From Nereocystis luetkeana (taxonomy: Eukaryota > Sar > Phaeophyceae > Laminariales > Laminariaceae): DNA of 64,000 bases. Shown here piece by piece: positions 24,681-34,594 of this stretch (position 1 is its first letter; every line of letters begins with the position of its first letter). Below the pieces are notes generated by a model. The model made no database searches. It was not told the DNA's origin and saw only the letters and a program-made list of their open reading frames with translations. Both the position numbers and the translations under genes were made by a program. The stretch spans positions 6,692,988 through 6,756,987 of the forward strand of contig JARUPZ010000005.1 in the NCBI GenBank assembly GCA_031213475.1, read 5' to 3'.

Positions 24681-27600
24681 TCACTCGTCTTCATCTCCGG
24701 CATCTGCGCTGTTGCCGCTGAACAACTTCCGGCCCTTGATTGTGCACACCAATTCATTCCAGATCTGAAACAACGAACAGCAAAACCCGCGACAGCAAGC
24801 AGGACGAGCGCAAAATCGTCAACATGCTGTGTGTTGGCATCTTAACACTCTTGTTAATAGTTCCAATTTCCCGTGACCCCCTACAAGGTCCAGCTCAACC
24901 ATTGTTCCCTCATCAGCCACAAGTAGGGAGAAAACACCACACAAAAAAACAAACAAAAGTGAGAAAAAAACTCACGTGGCATGTAATTTTCAATCCACCA
25001 CTTTTTTTTTCACGTCCCGGCTCGAATCTGGAGGATTTTCTACTTGGCCCTTCACAAACCGGAACCAGCGCAAACCAAGCGTACATGCATTGACATTGAC
25101 GTTGACACTGACCCTATTCTTCAATCATGTATCACTAACGCCGCCAGTACTGCAGATAAGTAAACTAACCGCGATGGATTCGATCGATTGAATACTATTA
25201 CGGGGGACCATAGTTAACAGGACCTATGGTACACATAAAAACCTATATGTTTAACCATTTTTACTAACAATATTTGGTCCTGTTAACTATGCCCCCCCGT
25301 AATAGCAGTCGATACTCTAGCATAAAAGTTGCGTGATACGTACCGTCGGCCGCGCGTGTTCTAAATGTTTTATTCAGTTTATGTTCGATCAAAGCACTTC
25401 CTACCTTTTCAGCTTATCTCGCAGGGTTTGTTTTCATCGCACGCATCTATGCTTCCAGACGAAGCCGTGGTCCCGACTCATTAATACACGTAGGTTCCTC
25501 CCCCTCCCCGCGCCGCGCTCTGTCCAGGCATTGTAGGGATGCGAGGGTCTATGATCATATTGCGAGAAAAACAAGAATTGTCTCCCCCCGCTTCCAGAAA
25601 ATAAATCAATCCATTGACGCTGATATCCATACGCAAGAAAATCCGCCTCACGAGCGGTTACTTAGTAGGATGCAGCTCACCCTTCATGCGACTCGCCGGA
25701 CACCTCACGTTTCGCTTCGCGCTTGGTGCAAGCAAAGCAATGTCTGCCTGGTCGGCGAACAAAACCCCGACGTGTTCCGTCCCGGCATCGTAGGGATGCG
25801 AGGGTCTATGGTCATACGACTACGGCCCAGCATGATAATGAGTACCCGCCCCCCCCCCGCCCGGGTACCTGCCTTGGGTTTGACCTCGAAAAACAAACGT
25901 TTGGCTTCTTTAGCATATATAGAGAAGACATTTTCAAGGAGCATGGGGCATGGACACGAGCAGCACTACTGTATCATACGTACTCACCGCCGGATCGTAC
26001 CCTCGGAATAGCAGGATCCCCTCTGGTAGCAAGATGTCGCTCACCCGCAGCTGTCCAACACACGGGGGACGCGACCGGCGGCGACCCCAGCCAACCGGGA
26101 CGACCAAAACGAGCGAAAGCGGGCGGGCGGGGAGGAGCGAGCAACGCCCAAGTAAGCTTAACAGCAACCGAGCGAAAGCGGGGAGGAGAGCGCGACGCCT
26201 GCTGTAAGCCGGCTTAACTCCTTCAGAACTGTGCAGATCAGGGTTTTTAAAAACCCTGTAAATTGTTTTAATAGTAGACGCGTTTTTTTGGGGATGAACC
26301 ATTTTTTTTTGCGGGGTAATTTTTGCAATCTTGATACTATAGGATAACAGTAACCGTTTTAGTACTGCGCCGCTGTCCCTTCATTTTTTTTGCGGGGAAA
26401 ATTTGCAGTGTTCATATAATAGGATAACGTTAACTCTTGTAATACTGCACCGCTGTCCCTTCAACATTTTTTGCGGGGGAATTATTTGACAGTATAAATA
26501 TAATATGCAATAGGATAACATCACCCCAGTTACTAAATGCGATGCTGTCCCTTCAACGTCTTTTGCGGGGAAATTTTTGCAGTATTAATATAGCAGGTAA
26601 TACGACACATGAATAAACTGCTTTCCCTTTCAACACATACCAGGTATTTAACTCCAACTCCAAGTAAGTTGTCCTCAAAACGAGAGTGGGTTCCTTAAGG
26701 GGTTAAGCGGTTTAACGGAGGGCTGCATCCACTGGGATCCGACAGCGCTTCCGGTCCACCCCGAACACTAACGAGCCTCAGCCTCCCCCATCCAGCGCGA
26801 GTGTGAGCGTAGGGTGGGGTAGGGGCAGCGAGCACACGCCACAACTCGTCACGGCGCCCGTCATCTCTGAATGCCCCTCTCGCTCTCGGGGGAGTCACTT
26901 TCTCAAGCCACTCAACCCGCAAAGAGCATCCGAACTTGTGCAGCAGCAGCAGCAGCAGCAATCCCCGCAGCCACAGTAGCAGCCACCGTCGCTGCAGCAA
27001 AAAACCACACCAGACGCAGCAAATACACCACAGACTGCCGTTCAAAAAAAGAAGAAACTAACAAAAAAAACACTCACACACACGCTGAAAAGACCACCGC
27101 ATAATTTTCAAGGCGAGTCGAGACATACGGCACAAAAAACCACGCGAAACCGCCCACCTTGCTTCCCGATCGCACCGACTCCAAGTCGAGGTAAAGCCAC
27201 TTTGGCACCTTCTCGGGATCTTCGGGCAGGATAATGTGCTGGTGGCTTTTCATCCTGTGGGTGCCAAACCAAGCCGAGGGTGGAGAGGGGCGGAGAGAGG
27301 GAGTAAGCGGGCAGTACAGGCCAAACGGTGAGAGGTACCGAGCAAAAGCGTCAAAGTTCGCACAGCAGGAAAAATACCAACTTCTCCGCAGTGGGAAGCT
27401 TGCCGATATATACCGAAGGACAAAAGTGTTTTTAGGAAATATCCGGCCAAGAGAGAGGGAGAGAGCCTTCCGAAGAACACCAAGTTCGAGTTTTAGTTAG
27501 CAACGTCTTGCCATTTTGTCGAGAAAACGACCGCTTGAAAAACGATCCGCAACCCTGCCGTTGCGCACTCAACGCTCTTTGGGGCAAGGCAAGGCAAGGC

Positions 27601-30600
27601 AAGGCAAGACAGGGCAAGTCACACGAGAGAGCTCAAACTCCACTCCATCCCTTCCTTCACACTCGCCCTTTTCTGTGACAGCCGCCATTTTTTTCACAAG
27701 ACAAGCTGTACACCTATAAATAGAAAATGCACACGATGAGAGACAGATACTGGTGTGCCGCTGTCTTCAATTCCATTCAGTTTCGCATGAGCCGCTCACA
27801 CGCCTACTTTTCACACGCATCGTTGTTCCGGGACAGCTGCCAACTACAAAGAGCAACCACTGAAGACACATGCGAAGCGAGACGCGGGCCAGACACAACA
27901 CACAACCTCCTCACCCCCCCCCCCCCCCCCTCCCCGCCCAGATGAAGCCCGAGAAGGGTTTCAACGATTCCGTCGTCCGATAAAAAAAAACCGCGCGACA
28001 TTTCCCCCGCCTGTTTCATGTAAATAGTGGGGGATTCGTTGTTCGATGCGAAAAACCCCACTCGTACACTTTTATACAGGGGTGTGTTTTGTGCACGTGC
28101 GTGTGCTCGCCTGCGGATGTATGCCCCCTTCTTGAAGCTATCGTTGAGGTCGTCGTTGATGAACTTGATGGGTATCGGGTACTTCCGGCCCGCCTTGTAT
28201 CTCATCCAGTTCACGCTCAGTACGGTGCGGAATACTGCAAGGACGCGCACCCATCACGAACGGGGGGGAGATGAGTAGGCGGGCGCGGAGGGGAGGTGGA
28301 GGGGGGGGGGGGGGATGGGAGGGATAGAGGGTCGTGTGGTGTAGGGTATGGTAGGGTAGGACACGATAGGGTGGGGTGGGATGGGGTGGAGTGGGCGGAG
28401 TAACCTTCGCTCGAATCCTGACAAGGGCACACGAAACGCTCAAACAACAATATCACAAGAGAACCACCCCCTCCCCCCGTCGGCTTCTGTCACCAACTAC
28501 CCCCCCGCCCCCTCCATATACGACTACGGCCATGCATGAGATCGAGTACATTATCTCCTATCGAGTACACCCCCCCCCCCCACCCGTCTCTCCCTGCCCC
28601 GCCTCCTAAAAATATACCTCCAAGTATTCGGGGCAAACATCGGTCTTTATGTACAGAGTTTTCGATGTTTTCTCACTCCACACACGAAAAAAACAATGCC
28701 AATAGTGTTCTGAGGTGTGTGTCCCACAGCAGCAGCGTTGATAGTATAAATAACATAAACTATGTGGAGAAAAGAAAGGAACGTTTAGATGATCACATGA
28801 ACACCCAAACGGTTCTTGCATTTACGGACATGGTCTGACAAAAAGTGCGTGGTATCATAGTCCTTGCTATTAATAGTGGTCGACGCGTGCTACGAGATAT
28901 GGGGGCAGCACATGTAGGGTCGAAAAAATATTTTCGGGCCGACGGGGCGCTCCTTAACCCATTTATAACCGCAGTCCCGTTTTGGGGACAAAACACTCAA
29001 ATTTCAAGTAGATTGCCCCCAAAAAGGGACTGCGGTTCTAAAGGGGTTTAACCCCGAATCGTCAGAATCCCATTTTTTATTCGTGCAAAAAAACTGTATA
29101 TTTGTATACCGATGCCATGAGATTTATCCATCCGTCTGCGCTTCGGTATTCTAAAAGTCAGGCTTCGGGTGAGGTATAAAAACAACTCAACCGGGGAGTC
29201 TCAGAGACAAGAAAGTGCACCTCTACTTCTGTATTCGTCGCATGCGCCGGTACTCATATTTACGGACACATAGTGATGAAATACGTGGTATATGTATATA
29301 TATATACAGGTATACAGTAGTCCTTGCCTGGATGGAGGCGTGTTTCGTTTGCCAGTACCAGCTCCCTTCGCTCGGGGTGGTCGCCCTCCGCCGCATCTTC
29401 CCCAGCCGACGGGGACGCGCTCCCCCCTGCCCCCCCCCCCCCCTCCCGCCTCCGCCCCGCCAAGCAAACCAAAGCCTACCTCCTCGTCGTCAAGCTCTGC
29501 CGGTCTCGCTCCTTCGATCACCAGATCGTAAACCTGGAAGCAACGAGTGACATGGAAACGATACACGTTTACTCGGCCACACTGACGGTATTCATTGGCG
29601 AGCACAATATCACATTTTGGCGGGTGCAACGAGTGTGACCTGGAAGCAGTCGAGCCGCGCGCACCACCTTCCTTGTGGTCACAATTCGTGCTCCGTTCGT
29701 ACATACACCGCACGACCTGGTACGTGTTTTTGGTACGCACTGGTGCTTATACCTGATACGCAGAGTACAGGAGAGTATACCACATCTCCTTGATAAAGCA
29801 GTATGAGTATTGACAAATATTAATACTCGTGGATAATCAGAATACACCGCATACGTCGTATCGACAGTATCGTTGTGGAGTTGGTCAGTATACAATACCA
29901 CATTGTCAGGGGTGTAAGCATTAGGCCAAGCGCACCCAAGAGACCGAAAAATCTGCCCCAAACCAAGGGGCATCCCTTACCTACAGTAGTAGCCTCGACC
30001 TCGAGTTCCCCTTCAAGCCTTCTAGGGTCGCACCCACTCTCGTTTCGGGGACAAAGTGCTCAAAATTATACTGGGATACTTGTTGCTAGACGAAGAAACA
30101 GCGCAGATAAAAAAGAGCGAATAACCAGGGCTTTTCGCGGGTCAGGTCAAACTTCACGGGTCACCCGACCCGACCCGACCCGCGAGATTTCGAAACCTCC
30201 TGACCCGACCCGACCCGCCACTTTCCGACTGACCCGTGAGACACGGGTTTCATGCGGGTCGGGTCGCCTTGACCCGCGAGACCATTTATCTTGACCCGAA
30301 GGTTCGACCCGGGGATCTGGCCCGTGGGTGGGCACTTCAAAAACAATTTAATGTTCATTTTAGTGCCCCGAAGCGATGTATGACCTGGCTGAAGTGGGTA
30401 TGAATGGATGCGGGCATGCGTATATGATTTTGGCGGTGTTTTTAATGTCTGAATATGATACCAAAGGGGTGTTATGGAGTATTGGTAAGAGATAAGCCTT
30501 TGGGTAAGAGAGCGGGAAGTTATTCAAGTGTCGGGTCCGCGAGCCGAATGCGCGGGTCCGACCCGCGGGTCAGCAAAAAACAACTCGCGGGTTATGCTGG

Positions 30601-31384
30601 CCCGACCCGCGAGTGACGCGCTTCTCGCGGGTTATGACCTGACCCGACCCGTAAGCTTTTCATCACCTCTTGACCCGACCCGACCCGACCCGTGAGATTT
30701 GAAAAACTCTTGACCCGACCTGACCCGACCCGCGAGCTTTGAAAAATTCTTGACCCGACCCGACCCGACCCGTGATATTTTGAACACTTCCTGACCCGAC
30801 CCGTGACATTTTGAACATCAAGTGACCCGACCCGCGGGTCGGGTCATGACCCGCGAAAACCCTGCAAATAACCACATTGAAGCACCTGTTTATCGGTGCA
30901 GTTCTGAAAGGGAAAAATAGGTACCTTAAGCACCTAAACAACGCAGTTCTAAAAGAGTAAATAAGTACATTCAGCGCCTACCTGGTAGACCTCAACGGGT
31001 GTCCCCCCTCCCCTCTCTTGATATCCCACCCCATCTGCTAGCCTTGCGCAAAATACGAGCCATCTCTTCCACTCACTAACTCAGCATCAAACCGCAAGCG
31101 CGATGAGCGACAATATCACGTACCGGTGCACCAAATATCGAGCGTACGAAACACACGAGGCCAGCTAGCAAAGATTAGGCAAAATAAAACGATACTAAGA
31201 TCGAAACACGAGAGAGCGTGGGAGAGAACGCGACAGGCTCCATCCAAGCGCGGCGGGGCAAAAACACGAACGTCGACAAAACAAGTGTTGCATCTAACTG
31301 ACCGTGTTGTCAAACGAGGCCTTAAGCCGCCGGATCTCGCGGTCCAACACAATCTTGTCAACCTTTACCAGGAAGGTCTCCCCC
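24681..31384 (-). CDS. Mitochondrial large-subunit ribosomal protein bL25m, 3' part of gene
   Basis: Minus-strand exons in order: 31384-31303, 29533-29480, 29442-29328, 28234-28111, 27254-27158, 26050-25988 and 24764-24681 (stop TGA). They give about 205 residues and join in phase. The deduced chain follows the bL25/TL5 order. The N-terminal strand-helix GETFLVKVDKIVLDREI comes first, then VYDLVIEG and ELVLANETRLHP leading into VLSVNWMRYKAGRKYPIPIK. Next come the FKKGAYIRR turn, VPKWLYLDL and LRVSDILLPEGI. The C-terminal end is IKGRKLFSG followed by an acidic tail. In the family this protein belongs to the central protuberance of the large mitoribosomal subunit. The presequence and RLRxxGxxP segment must lie upstream of 31384 in exons I could not find. 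Donors after 29328 and 28111 read GC rather than GT. The boundary between 29480 and 29442 is doubtful (see findings). Confidence 0.82.
25198..25302 (+). mobile_element. TA-target MITE, copy F
   Basis: In the last intron of bL25m. Ends TTACGGGGGACCATAG and AACTATGCCCCCCCGTAA, flanked by TA on both sides. Confidence 0.93.
25503..25860 (+). repeat. Dispersed X repeat, copy 3
   Basis: Also in the last bL25m intron. It contains the same core as copy 1 and an additional partial copy of the TGTAGGGATGCGAGGGTCTA segment at its left end (25527), so it begins and ends with a related block. It ends in a C run. Confidence 0.8.
26298..26635 (+). repeat. Four-unit tandem repeat of 80-95 bp
   Basis: Four degenerate units each run from TTTTTTGCGGGG through ATAGGATAACA to CGCTGTCCCTTCA, ending near 26383, 26463, 26555 and 26632. 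They lie in the bL25m intron between the 27158 and 26050 exons. Unit length variation and divergence argue for an old tandem array, not a CRISPR. Confidence 0.85.
27255..28110 (-). other. Apparent GC-AG intron of bL25m
   Basis: On the minus strand the exon ends CGCAG and the intron opens GCGAGC (28110 downward). It closes CACCCACAG before 27254. Using this GC donor, pending AG plus the first G of the next exon gives an Arg codon and keeps the bL25 frame. No GT donor in phase is visible at the junction. Confidence 0.65.
27583..27612 (+). repeat. (GGCAA)6 repeat
   Basis: Perfect pentanucleotide array within the GC-AG intron. Confidence 0.95.
28512..28580 (+). repeat. Dispersed X repeat, 3' fragment (copy 4)
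   Basis: Only the terminal block is present: TACGACTACGGCCATGCATGAGATCGAGTACA and the following GAGTACAC-C run, inside the GC-AG intron at 28235-29327. Confidence 0.75.
28953..29050 (+). mobile_element. Foldback element, family AACCGCAGTCCCG, copy 1
   Basis: Two arms, AACCGCAGTCCCGTTTTGGG and CCCCAAAAAGGGACTGCGGTT, are inverse complements around a 30-bp centre. The outer flanks (AACCCATTTAT, AAAGGGGTTTA) extend the pairing. A second copy is at 59940-60078, and half-copies occur near 23085 and 26650. Confidence 0.8.
30126..30864 (+). mobile_element. hAT-type MITE with internal GACCCG arrays
   Basis: The ends are CAGGGCTTTTCGCGGGTCA and TGACCCGCGAAAACCCTG. Both are flanked by an 8-bp direct repeat with one mismatch: CGAATAAC at 30118-30125 and CAAATAAC at 30865-30872. 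CAGGG termini and 8-bp target duplications are hallmarks of hAT transposons. The interior lacks a transposase. It is built of many GACCCG/CGGGTC subterminal repeats, including units with TGAGATTTGAAAAACTCTTG. It sits in a bL25m intron. Confidence 0.88.
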
Positions 31385-31426
31385 CTGCTCCCCTTTGCGC
31401 TGCTGTCGTTATTCGAGTACACCACT

Positions 31427-31800
31427 CCCGGAATTTTCCCCTCTGCATTTCATGTCGAAACCCCATCACATTTGCGCACAAAAGCAGCGGATCACAAGAA
31501 GGCCAGGGGGGAGGGGATTATGGTCATCGTCCGGATTCGAGGCTGACATTTTCAGCGGAGGTACGAAGAAAGGGTTTCCAGCGTAAGCAGAGATGCATGT
31601 AGCACGTTGCTTAAGAGTAAAACACGCCCGGAATTTCTTCCCCCACAGTTCATGTCGAAACCCCATTGCCTTGGAACACACAACAGCGGAGTACAAAGAC
31701 GCCACGAGGAGCGGGTTACCGTCCGTATTCGAGGCAGACATTTTCACCGAAGGGGTAGAGGAGAAATGTAAGCAGGGGTGCAGGGAGCGCACGGTGATTG
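31427..31800 (+). repeat. Direct duplication, period about 200 bp
   Basis: CCCGGAATTTT...TTTCATGTCGAAACCCCAT...ATTCGAGGCTGACATTTTC at 31427 recurs from 31627 with substitutions (TTCATGTCGAAACCCCATTG, TTCGAGGCAGACATTTTC). Both units keep a similar reading frame, which may be a relic of a coding repeat or simply shared ancestry. Confidence 0.75.
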
Positions 31801-31802
31801 TA

Positions 31803-31993
31803 TGGGGGGGGGGGGGGGGGTATCCAGTATCATGCATGCCCGTAGTCGTATGGCCATAGACCCTCGCATTCCTACAATGCCGGGACGGAGCATGTCGAGT
31901 TTTCACCGACCAGGCAGACATTGCTTGCACCAAGCGCGAAGCGAAACGTGAGATGTCCGGCGAGTCGCATGAAGGGTGAGCTGCATCCTACTT
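31803..31993 (-). repeat. Dispersed X repeat, copy 5, first part
   Basis: Inverse orientation. It runs from the G-run through CATGCATGCCCGTAGTCGTATG to GAGCTGCATCCTACT, where a SINE interrupts it. The sequence resumes at 32350. Confidence 0.85.
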
Positions 31994-32349
31994 CTTTTTT
32001 TTTTTTTTTTTTTTTTTTTTGCTTATCCCATTTATTATCTTCGCACATCTTCTTCTCTCTCTCTTTCCAACTCGTAACTCAGATCCGGGGTCACATAGCG
32101 GGCTCTTCTACCCCCTTCCCGCTACGGTACGTGCCTTCTTGTTTATCGCGAGAAGATTTCAGCTTTTTCTTCCCTCGTCGACTCGCATCGAATTGTGCCT
32201 ACCCACGCTGCAAGGCGCTCTCAACAATTGAATCCTTTTGATTTTATTTTTTGCAAATAAAGTCAAATGTCCGACCCACCTGGGGCTCGAGCCCAGGACT
32301 CAAACACAAGTAGAATTCGAGGTTAACCACTTGAACCACCGGGGCGACC
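31994..32349 (-). mobile_element. tRNA-derived SINE, full-length copy (S1)
   Basis: Read on the minus strand, the element opens with a tRNA-like head from GGTCGCCCCGGTGGTTCAAG. An A-box-like TGGTTCAAGTGGT and a B-box-like GGCTCGAGCCC serve as an internal RNA polymerase III promoter. A conserved body of about 250 bp follows (GCGAGTCGACGAGGGAAGA, ATCTTCTCGCGATAAA, CCCCGGATCTGAGTTACGAG). It ends in an A tail, seen as a 26-bp T run at 31995-32020. It is inserted inside an X repeat. Confidence 0.9.
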
Positions 32350-32414
32350 AACTAAGAACCGCTTGTGAGACGGACTTGCATATGGATGACAGCTTCAACG
32401 AGTTAACTTACTTT
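32350..32414 (-). repeat. Dispersed X repeat, copy 5, second part
   Basis: Continues AACTAAGAACCGCTTGTGAG through GGATGACAGCTTCAACGAG, matching the uninterrupted copy 2 at 11205-11265. Confidence 0.8.
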
Positions 32415-32564
32415 CCGGTGTAGCAACTTCCAGAGACAGCGATGGGAGTACTATGTAACTGCGTCTTGGGTGCCTTACCATGAACACTACGTAATATGAC
32501 CATTCCCATTTGTGCGGAGTAAAGGTTGTTGACCTCGCACAAATGATTTAACTCGACAACCAGC

Positions 32565-32640
32565 TGTGTGTATGGGGGGGGGGGGGATATACTCATGCCA
32601 TGCATGGCCGCAGTCGCATGACCATGGGGGGTGGGGGGGG
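32565..32640 (-). repeat. Dispersed X repeat, fragment (copy 7)
   Basis: G-run followed by ATGCCATGCATGGCCGCAGTCGCATGACCATG, matching one end of the X family only. Confidence 0.65.
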
Positions 32641-32815
32641 GAAGGCAGTGCGCAACGTTGTATATCGGTGTGGCAGCTGAGGCGTTGGCCGGGCGTAAGG
32701 AGGATGATGTCATGATGTCCTCCTGTGCATGATGATAGAGTATAGCTGCCGCTGTACAGGAACTTGCGCAGCAGTGAATTTGTAACTGTCGTCAACATGT
32801 ATCCGTTGGTTGATA

Positions 32816-32927
32816 TTACGGGGGACCATAATTAATACCTGATAGGACCTATGGTATACATGAAAACCTTTATATTCAACCATTTTTACTAACAACATTT
32901 AGTCCTATTAACTATGGTCCCCCGTAA
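32816..32927 (+). mobile_element. TA-target MITE, copy G
   Basis: Ends TTACGGGGGACCATAA and AACTATGGTCCCCCGTAA, flanked by TA (left) and TG (right). It has a short ATACCTG insertion after the left TIR relative to copy D. Confidence 0.92.
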
Positions 32928-33509
32928 TGCGAGTTGGCCGAGCTTCGAGAACACGGTTGAATTGCGCTTGACTACCCCAACTCCTGGGAATTTTCTGGGA
33001 ACGGAGACGCAACGAGGCAGTACGAGAGCTTACCAACAGTTCGGAGAAAATGGTTGGCACACACTTGGGTACGAGACGAAGGGGCAATTGCTAACCAGCG
33101 TAATGATGTCCGCGAATCGTCACTCTGACAGCACCCTAGACGGCAGGCGTGTTCCTCTCTTGTTCCTACGACTACCGTGGGTTTCGTGCGGTGCAGGCAG
33201 CACCCCAGACAGCGAAGTCTGTATGCCACGAATTGGTTACTTGTGGGAACGGGGGGGACTCTCATGCTGCAGTTGAGTGGATATCTGCGGCCATGATAGT
33301 TCAGTTTGCACATACGGTGATTCATTTCATGTTGTGCGCCTTCTTCATCTCGAGTATTTTTTCAGGTGGGCAGCGTCGTGCTTCCCAGTCCTTTTTTTTT
33401 CAAAGTGTTTTTCGAATCTTCCTAGGGCTCCAGCACGTTTGAGACTCCTTCATGTGAGAGCAACAACAGGGTTAAACCAACTATTTCGTCACATTTTTGA
33501 AGGGCTCTA
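32928..33509. other. No gene recognised
   Basis: Two overlapping ORFs of about 120 codons on opposite strands, neither with a recognisable domain. Confidence 0.35.
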
Positions 33510-34336
33510 AGACCTATGCCAATGGAAAAGCGAAGTATCAATAAAAAGTTTGAATTTCAAAGATTCCCTCCAGATTTTTTTAAAACACGCTTTTTATGGG
33601 CACGTTACAAAAAAAAAAGTTCCTAACTTTTGGAAAAGCCCGAAAAAAGCAAATCTGGGGGCGATGTTGGGCCAACATCGGCTCGAGAAAACTCAGGCCG
33701 ATCTTTGGTTCGAAGCGGCGAGGTTCCGAGTCCTTGACAGACATCGATGTACAAAACCAACGACTGCGTAATGAATTCTGAACAGAGTGCCCTCGTTAGG
33801 GGCTCCGACCCACCCTAGGGTCACCCTCTACACACCATGGCCGGTGTCATGTGGCGGGAGCTGACTATTACTAGGCGTATGATAAAAAACAATCGGCCCC
33901 TGGTGTGCACAAAACATAAAACAAAATTTCTCCATCGGTCCCGATGGCAAAAAATAGACATAATTTTTCAGGTTTGGGAGGATACCGTAGGTCGCCGCCG
34001 GCAAGCTCTCGCCCCCTAGACGATGGATCCACCTGATATCTTCGAGGCCGTCATTTATACTCGTTGGCCTTGCCGGACACCGAGTGGGTTGACCGTGGGC
34101 TGCGTCTATGTTGAGATAGAGCGTCGATCGTCGCACGAGCTGGTTTCTATCAGCGCGTTGACAATTTGCACCCAGAAAAAACAAATTGCGCCGCCTGCAG
34201 CCGTTGGGGAAAAAAAAATCAAACGTTTTTTCTCTTCTTTCCCAAAGCGGCGGTGCGAGGAATTTTTCGGCTGTTCTTTAAAAGCAATATGTTTGAAAAA
34301 AACTCTTCAATTTCGCGTTTCCATTGGCATAGGTCT
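33510..34336 (-). mobile_element. Non-autonomous TIR element, family AGACC, copy 2
   Basis: 827 bp, bounded by AGACCTATGCCAATGGAAA and TTTCCATTGGCATAGGTCT. The interior corresponds to copy 1 (620-1538) in reverse orientation. It includes the blocks around GATGGATCCACCTGATATCT and CGGCGAGGTTCCGAGTCCTT. No intact ORF. Confidence 0.82.
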
Positions 34337-34477
34337 AGGACCTGTTTTTTTCAGAAAACCCGTGATCTACTCGGCGGGACGGTCGCAAACACCGGTAGAC
34401 TCCTCCGGGTGCCCCTCCTTAGTTTTCCGAGTGCTTTCCTTATTAATAGAGCACTTTTCCGTTTCTCCAGAGTCGTA

Positions 34478-34594
34478 TTACGGGGGACCATAGTAAATAG
34501 CACCTACGGCTAACACAAAAACCTATAAATATATATATATATATACCTTTTTTTACCAACAATATTTGGCCCTATTAACTATGGTCCCCCGTAA
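34478..34594 (+). mobile_element. TA-target MITE, copy H
   Basis: Ends TTACGGGGGACCATAG and CTATGGTCCCCCGTAA flanked by TA on both sides. The interior carries an (AT)n expansion relative to other copies. Confidence 0.94.

Larger units (their letters stand above)
28235..29327 (-). other. Second apparent GC-AG intron of bL25m
   Basis: On the minus strand the exon ends CATCCAG and the intron opens GCAAGG, close to the usual GC-donor consensus (AG/GCAAGT). It closes GTCCTTGCAG before 28234. The pending G plus TA makes a Val codon, giving LHP-VFRTVLSVNW across the junction as expected for bL25. Confidence 0.7.

Noticed and set aside
26298..26635. CRISPR-like regular repeats
   Set aside because: Only four diverged units of unequal length, with no constant spacer-repeat pattern, inside an intron of a eukaryotic gene.
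31994..32349. tRNA gene at the end of this segment (and at 46500-46578 and 43950-44028)
   Set aside because: A and B boxes are present, but the sequence is the head of a multi-copy element with shared body and A tail. Acceptor-stem pairing is poor, so these are SINE heads rather than functional tRNA genes.
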